Source: Candidatus Nanohaloarchaea archaeon (lineage in GTDB: Archaea > EX4484-52 > GLR71). From it: a stretch of 8,812 bases of DNA. A program made the translations under genes and the position numbers. Below, in pieces: positions 5,448-8,812 of the stretch. Location of the stretch: NCBI GenBank assembly GCA_030671745.1, contig DAOVHT010000043.1, positions 1 to 8,812 of the forward strand, in the 5' to 3' direction. Numbering within the stretch: position 1 is the first letter of the stretch; the number at the start of each line of letters is the position of its first letter. Below the pieces are notes generated by a model. It was not told the DNA's origin, did not search any database, and saw only the letters and a program-made list of their open reading frames with translations.

Positions 5448-5882
5448 TTAATTATTTATTTTTTTAAGAAGATCCAGCTTGATTGTGATAGGTATTGGAA
5501 CCGTAGCATCAACAAGCTCAACCTTTGCTTCTCTTTTCTGATCATTAATCCTTGTAACTTTTGCTTTCTCTTTCTTGAATGGTCCACCGATGACTTCAAC
5601 AAGATCGCCTTCTTTGAATTGTATAACTTCAACCTTATTCTCGAAGAAACTTTCAATCTGTTCAATCTCAACCTGTTTTTTGATAAGACCTTTGACATGA
5701 GGTACTGCGCGCAATGCTTCAGTGATTGAATCCTCATCATCACCTTCAACAAAAATATATCCTTTAAGTTCCGCCGGACTCATGACAGCCTTGACCGGTC
5801 CAGATGAACCCTGAATCTTGACATTGATTGAATCAATGGCCGTCTTTTCTCGCCCAACAGTTGTACGTACAGTAAATATCAT
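5448..5882 (-). CDS. spt5: Transcription elongation factor Spt5 (archaeal NusG)
   Basis: Spt5 binds the RNA polymerase clamp (with Spt4), raises processivity and can link transcription to translation. With the ATG at 5882 the protein has 144 residues, the usual archaeal length. It starts MIFTVRTTVGREKTA, the family's standard N-terminus. The NGN domain covers 1-85 (KGYIFVEGD at 40-48, PHVKGLI at 61-67), and the KOW domain about 88-128 (FKEGDLVEVIGGPFKKEKAKV). The frame is open for 15 codons further upstream, but that stretch overlaps secE and has no homology. GAGGT 8 bases before 5882 fixes the start. It sits 13 bases after secE and 13 before rpl11. Confidence 0.95.
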   Translation of the reverse strand: MIFTVRTTVGREKTAIDSINVKIQGSSGPVKAVMSPAELKGYIFVEGDDEDSITEALRAVPHVKGLIKKQVEIEQIESFFENKVEVIQFKEGDLVEVIGGPFKKEKAKVTRINDQKREAKVELVDATVPIPITIKLDLLKKINN

Positions 5883-5890
5883 AATCGATA

Positions 5891-5895
5891 ACCTC
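5891..5895 (-). promoter_or_regulatory. Ribosome binding site deciding the spt5 start
   Basis: GAGGT on the minus strand, 8 bases before the ATG at 5882, abuts the secE stop codon. It selects this ATG over an in-frame ATG 45 bases upstream that would overlap secE. Confidence 0.75.
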
Positions 5896-6072
5896 TTAAA
5901 ATATATTTGTAACCTTGCCGAATACATAGATCAGAAATCCGACAAATCCAATCATAAGCATACCAATCCCCGTAATCTTGGCAGATGCTGAAAACTCTTG
6001 CCGAGACGGTTTCTTAGTTATGCTTAAGACCCGCTTCCATTCAGTAATTTTTTTCTTAAAATCAACTTTCAT
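5896..6072 (-). CDS. secE: Preprotein translocase subunit SecE (Sec61 gamma)
   Basis: SecE clamps the SecY channel and is required for protein export and membrane insertion. From the ATG at 6072 the protein has 58 residues. An amphipathic N-terminal helix (FKKKITEWKRVLSITKKPSRQEF) with the family's W-x-R-V-L-x-x-x-x-K-P pattern is followed by one membrane span (KITGIGMLMIGFVGFLIYVFG). This is the archaeal and eukaryotic one-span form. A GTG at 6081 would add three residues; neither start has a clear Shine-Dalgarno, though GTGG lies shortly before 6072. It is the first gene of the secE-spt5-rpl11-rpl1-rpl10-rpl12 cluster, an order common in archaea. Confidence 0.92.
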   Translation of the reverse strand: MKVDFKKKITEWKRVLSITKKPSRQEFSASAKITGIGMLMIGFVGFLIYVFGKVTNIF

Positions 6073-6150
6073 ACAAACCACAAGAACTAGCCCTCTCCTA
6101 CCTAAGTAGTATTACGAGCAGACAATTGTATCATAAATTAAGAGAAAAGC

Positions 6151-6158
6151 TTTATAAA
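6151..6158 (-). promoter_or_regulatory. TATA box of the secE-ribosomal operon
   Basis: TTTATAAA stands in the 96- to 105-base gap between valS and secE. A start about 27 bases downstream, near 6128, gives a leader of roughly 55 bases. The leader contains AGGTAGGAGAGGG and a short imperfect palindrome, CTACTTAGGTAG (6109-6098). No T-run follows the valS stop, so some read-through from valS is also possible. Confidence 0.6.
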
Positions 6159-6177
6159 TGTTTATGAAAGTCAAAGA

Positions 6178-8580
6178 TTATACCGTAACCTTGACATCAT
6201 CACCATAACCCATCTTCTTAACATTATGCGTCAACATAATCTCTTTCTCAACAACCTTAAACATCTCAGGCATGACAACTTCGGAGACATCACTCTTAAG
6301 CGATAGCCCCGCACCCTGTTTAGCCTTCCAGATAGCCCCATTGAGTGCAACGATATCTTCAGTCACAAACTTAGACTTCAGAACCTTGCCTGCAACCGGG
6401 AATTCCTCAAAATGAATATCACGACCATTAAGTTCCATATAGATCTTATAAGTCAAGAATGGCAACACAGGAGCAGTAATCTTCAGGATCATATCAAGAC
6501 AATAATTAAGTGTATCCACCGCACCTCTCTGTTCACCTGCCGTAAATTTACCCTCAGAATTATAAGCCCTGTTCTTAACAAGCTCAAGGTAATGTGACGA
6601 GAAAGTTTCCCAGATAAAATGTTTTATCTCAATCATAGGTTTATGGAAATCATATTTAGTAAACCCATCATCAGCAAGCTTTACAAGCCGTGACATCTCA
6701 TCCCGTATCCAAAGATCGATATCATTGAATTCGGCCTTAACATCATCTTTTGCCTCAAACATCGATATAAATCGCGAAACATTCCACAGTTTAGCAAGCG
6801 TCTTACCAGCACCATCAATCCGATCATAAGAGCACCTGAAATCAGTCCTGTCAAGATTACCTTCAACTGTTGCCCATAACCTGAACGGTTCAGCCCCGAA
6901 CTTCTCAAGTATATCACGCGGATCAACCACATTACCGAGAGACTTTGACATCTTGATACCTTTCTCATCAAGGATATGGAAATGCACGAACACATCATTA
7001 AATATAGGTTTACCCAAAAGATGATATCCTTTAAGTAAAGTATAATAGAGCCAGGTCCTGACAATCTCTTTACCTTGAGGCCGAAGCGAGCAAGGCATAT
7101 GTTTATTGAAAAATTTATCATCGCGCATGTATTTCAGTATGTAAAGCGGTGAATTTGAAGAATCGAACCATGTATCAAAAACACGCTCGTCACCCTTGAA
7201 TTTAGAGCCGCCGCACTTAGGACACTTACCGACCGGACACTTATCTTTCCAGGTATTATAGAGCGCATCACTCTTTTCAGGAACAATGACCTCACCGCAA
7301 CCATCACAGTACCAAAGAGGTATAGGCGTGGCATAATATCGTCTTCTGGAGATTGGCCAGTCAATAGACACACCATCAATCCAGTCCAGAAGTATCTTCC
7401 GTGAATTCTCAGAATAAAAATTAGGACCCTTAGCAATCTTAGCCATATCTTTCTTAAAGTCAACCTGCTTCATGTAAAGTTCACTCATCTCGATGAACTC
7501 AACCTCATCTTTTGACCTCTCACACACAGGAGTCCTATGAGTGGTCCTTTTAGCACCCACATGCAGTCCTTTCTCTTTCAGGGTCTCGACCATCTTAAGC
7601 CGTGCATCGCGCACCTTCATGCCAGACAGGAACCCGGCATTCTTGTTCATGGTCCCGTCCATGTTGATTGATATGACAGGCTTGAGCCCCATCTCACGGA
7701 AAAACCTGATATCCGTAGTGTCACCTGCCGAACACATCATCACAAGGCCGGTACCCTTGTCCATGTCAGCAAACGGATGCGCCCTTATAGGCACCTCCTT
7801 ATTGAACACAGGAGTGATAGCAGTCTTGCCTTCAAGATGCTTGTACCGCTTGTCCTCAGGATTGAATATGACCATACCGCAACTGCACACAAGCTCAGGC
7901 CGTGTAGTGCCGATGACCATCTCCTCACCGGTCTCCTTGACCTTGAACTTGATATCATTGAAGAAAGTGGAAATCTCCTTGTACTCAATCTCGCAATCAG
8001 CAAGAGTAGTCTGGCACCCAGGACACCAATTGTTTATCCTCTTATCCTCATATATCAGACCTTTCTTCCAGAGATCAATAAAAGTAGACTGAGTAAGAGT
8101 CCTGTAATCATCAGAGTCAGTATGGTACATATCACCTAATTTGTTGCCGACTTCCCAAGAATTGAAACTGATACCCAACCTTAGAAATGATTCCGTAGAT
8201 ATATCAGATGACTCACCCAAAATCTTTTCGCAGTACCCTAAAAATTCCTCTCTCTTAGTCTCAGTAAGCTTGACACCGAACTTTTTCTCGGCCGCCATCT
8301 CGATAGGCAACCCGTTCCTGTCAAGACCTAGAGGAAAAAGCACATTGAACCCTTTCATACGTTTGTACCGCGCAAACATGTCCATGAGCGCATAAGTAGT
8401 AGCATGACCTAAATGAATTGGACTGTTGACGTAAGGCGGCGGTGTATCAATAGAATATACTTTCTTCTTAGAATTTTTATCAAACCGATAAGTCTTGTCC
8501 TTCTTCCATTTCTCATAAATCTCAGACTCAAAAGCCTTATCCCATCTTTTCTCAGAAATCTTAGCATCCGCCATAATCAT
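6178..8580 (-). CDS. valS: Valyl-tRNA synthetase
   Basis: This class Ia synthetase charges tRNA-Val and edits mischarged threonine. It has 800 residues, somewhat shorter than most (about 850-900). The HIGH motif appears as HLGH (56-59), after IDTPPPYVNSP, and KMSKS is at 543-547. The editing domain (about 205-365) has TTRPE (225-229) and GTGLVMMCSAGDTTDI (276-291), a form typical of archaeal ValRS rather than IleRS. Zinc-binding pairs are C186/C189 and C425/C428 with C448, C453 and C456. Further ValRS marks are DTWFDSSNSP (469-478) and LRPQGKEIVRTW (499-510). Anticodon-binding helices fill about 600-740. The C-terminus lacks room for a long coiled-coil arm. The start is the ATG at 8580, 9 bases after a predicted transcription start; the ATG at 8574 is an alternative. 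Confidence 0.94.
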   Translation of the reverse strand: MIMADAKISEKRWDKAFESEIYEKWKKDKTYRFDKNSKKKVYSIDTPPPYVNSPIHLGHATTYALMDMFARYKRMKGFNVLFPLGLDRNGLPIEMAAEKKFGVKLTETKREEFLGYCEKILGESSDISTESFLRLGISFNSWEVGNKLGDMYHTDSDDYRTLTQSTFIDLWKKGLIYEDKRINNWCPGCQTTLADCEIEYKEISTFFNDIKFKVKETGEEMVIGTTRPELVCSCGMVIFNPEDKRYKHLEGKTAITPVFNKEVPIRAHPFADMDKGTGLVMMCSAGDTTDIRFFREMGLKPVISINMDGTMNKNAGFLSGMKVRDARLKMVETLKEKGLHVGAKRTTHRTPVCERSKDEVEFIEMSELYMKQVDFKKDMAKIAKGPNFYSENSRKILLDWIDGVSIDWPISRRRYYATPIPLWYCDGCGEVIVPEKSDALYNTWKDKCPVGKCPKCGGSKFKGDERVFDTWFDSSNSPLYILKYMRDDKFFNKHMPCSLRPQGKEIVRTWLYYTLLKGYHLLGKPIFNDVFVHFHILDEKGIKMSKSLGNVVDPRDILEKFGAEPFRLWATVEGNLDRTDFRCSYDRIDGAGKTLAKLWNVSRFISMFEAKDDVKAEFNDIDLWIRDEMSRLVKLADDGFTKYDFHKPMIEIKHFIWETFSSHYLELVKNRAYNSEGKFTAGEQRGAVDTLNYCLDMILKITAPVLPFLTYKIYMELNGRDIHFEEFPVAGKVLKSKFVTEDIVALNGAIWKAKQGAGLSLKSDVSEVVMPEMFKVVEKEIMLTHNVKKMGYGDDVKVTV

Positions 8581-8594
8581 TACCCAACTAGAAG

Positions 8595-8812
8595 TTAATG
8601 AATAAATAACCTATATAAATTTATCTGAAAAACAAACCCAAAAAATAGACCTAATCCTAAATACCCGTTAACTTCAGAACCATAAGTATCCTCATTCAAT
8701 ATTTGAAACAAAGGATGTTTATCAAAATGTACCCATGTTGAATTAATTTTCATAAAATACATACCCACCCCATCAAGCAAAGAATCTAAATCACCCATAT
8801 CTGAAACATATA
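8595..8812 (-). CDS. C-terminal end of a probable membrane protein, cut by window edge
   Basis: The minus-strand frame is open from the window edge at 8812 to the stop at 8595, about 71 codons. An ATG at 8798 exists, but the frame continues above it without a stop, so this is more likely a gene end than a small gene. The visible part has a soluble stretch (STWVHFDKHPLFQIL, then NEDTYGSEVNGY) followed by a hydrophobic segment (LGLGLFFGFVFQINLYRLF) that could be a last membrane helix. A glycine-rich YLGLG before a final span recurs in large multi-span membrane enzymes, but I cannot name the family. It ends 14 bases before valS and contains the valS TATA box. Confidence 0.5.
   Translation of the reverse strand, partial: YVSDMGDLDSLLDGVGMYFMKINSTWVHFDKHPLFQILNEDTYGSEVNGYLGLGLFFGFVFQINLYRLFIH
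8612..8622 (-). promoter_or_regulatory. TATA box of valS
   Basis: The minus strand reads AAATTTATATA, centred about 36 bases before the valS ATG, giving a predicted start near 8589 and a leader under 10 bases. It lies inside the last codons of the upstream open frame. No Shine-Dalgarno precedes valS. Confidence 0.6.

Noticed and set aside
5883..5927. N-terminal extension of Spt5 to an upstream in-frame ATG
   Set aside because: It would overlap secE, lacks homology to Spt5, and GAGGT is correctly placed for the ATG at 5882.
7541..8092. Plus-strand open frame of 183 codons inside valS
   Set aside because: It is antisense to conserved ValRS motifs, with no promoter or recognisable domain.

Overview
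The window comes from an AT-rich archaeal chromosome. This rests on an archaeal-type initiator tRNA, an archaeal L10/P0 and L12/P1 stalk with the shared GLGSLFG tail, an Spt5/NusG of archaeal length, a Sec61-gamma-like SecE, and TATA-box promoters placed about 27 bases before several start codons. Short proteins and compact spacing make a DPANN-type lineage (for example Woesearchaeota-like) plausible, but the sequence alone does not prove it.

Left part (1-1566), accessory in character. A minus-strand gene, cut by the left edge, encodes a predicted coiled-coil protein with a tandem array of five 21-bp (7-residue) units. A 319-bp gap with no gene separates it from a divergent plus-strand gene for a small exported protein with a possible SCP2-like fold. 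The gap holds five copies of a 12-bp direct repeat (consensus GTTAGGCACCAT), mostly 38-39 bp apart, between the two predicted leaderless promoters.

Middle part (1567-2634). An initiator tRNA-Met gene on the minus strand is divergent from rnhB (RNase HII, with a C-terminal PCNA-binding-like motif). rnhB overlaps by 4 bp, tail to tail, a small cysteine-rich, probably zinc-binding protein gene of unknown function.

Right part (2722-8812), all minus strand. Read in the direction of transcription, it holds the 3' end of a probable membrane protein gene, valS (valyl-tRNA synthetase) with its own promoter, and then the classic archaeal cluster secE - spt5/nusG - rpl11 - rpl1 - rpl10 - rpl12. These six genes lie 10-29 bases apart, have Shine-Dalgarno-like sites where visible, and probably form one operon from a TATA box near 6155, ending in T-rich sequence after rpl12. 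They couple protein export (SecE), transcription processivity (Spt5) and assembly of the ribosomal GTPase centre (L11, L1, L10, L12). Two points stand out: L11 carries an extra charged C-terminal tail of about 84 residues, and an inverted repeat sits at the start of the L1 coding sequence, where archaeal L1 is known to repress its own mRNA.
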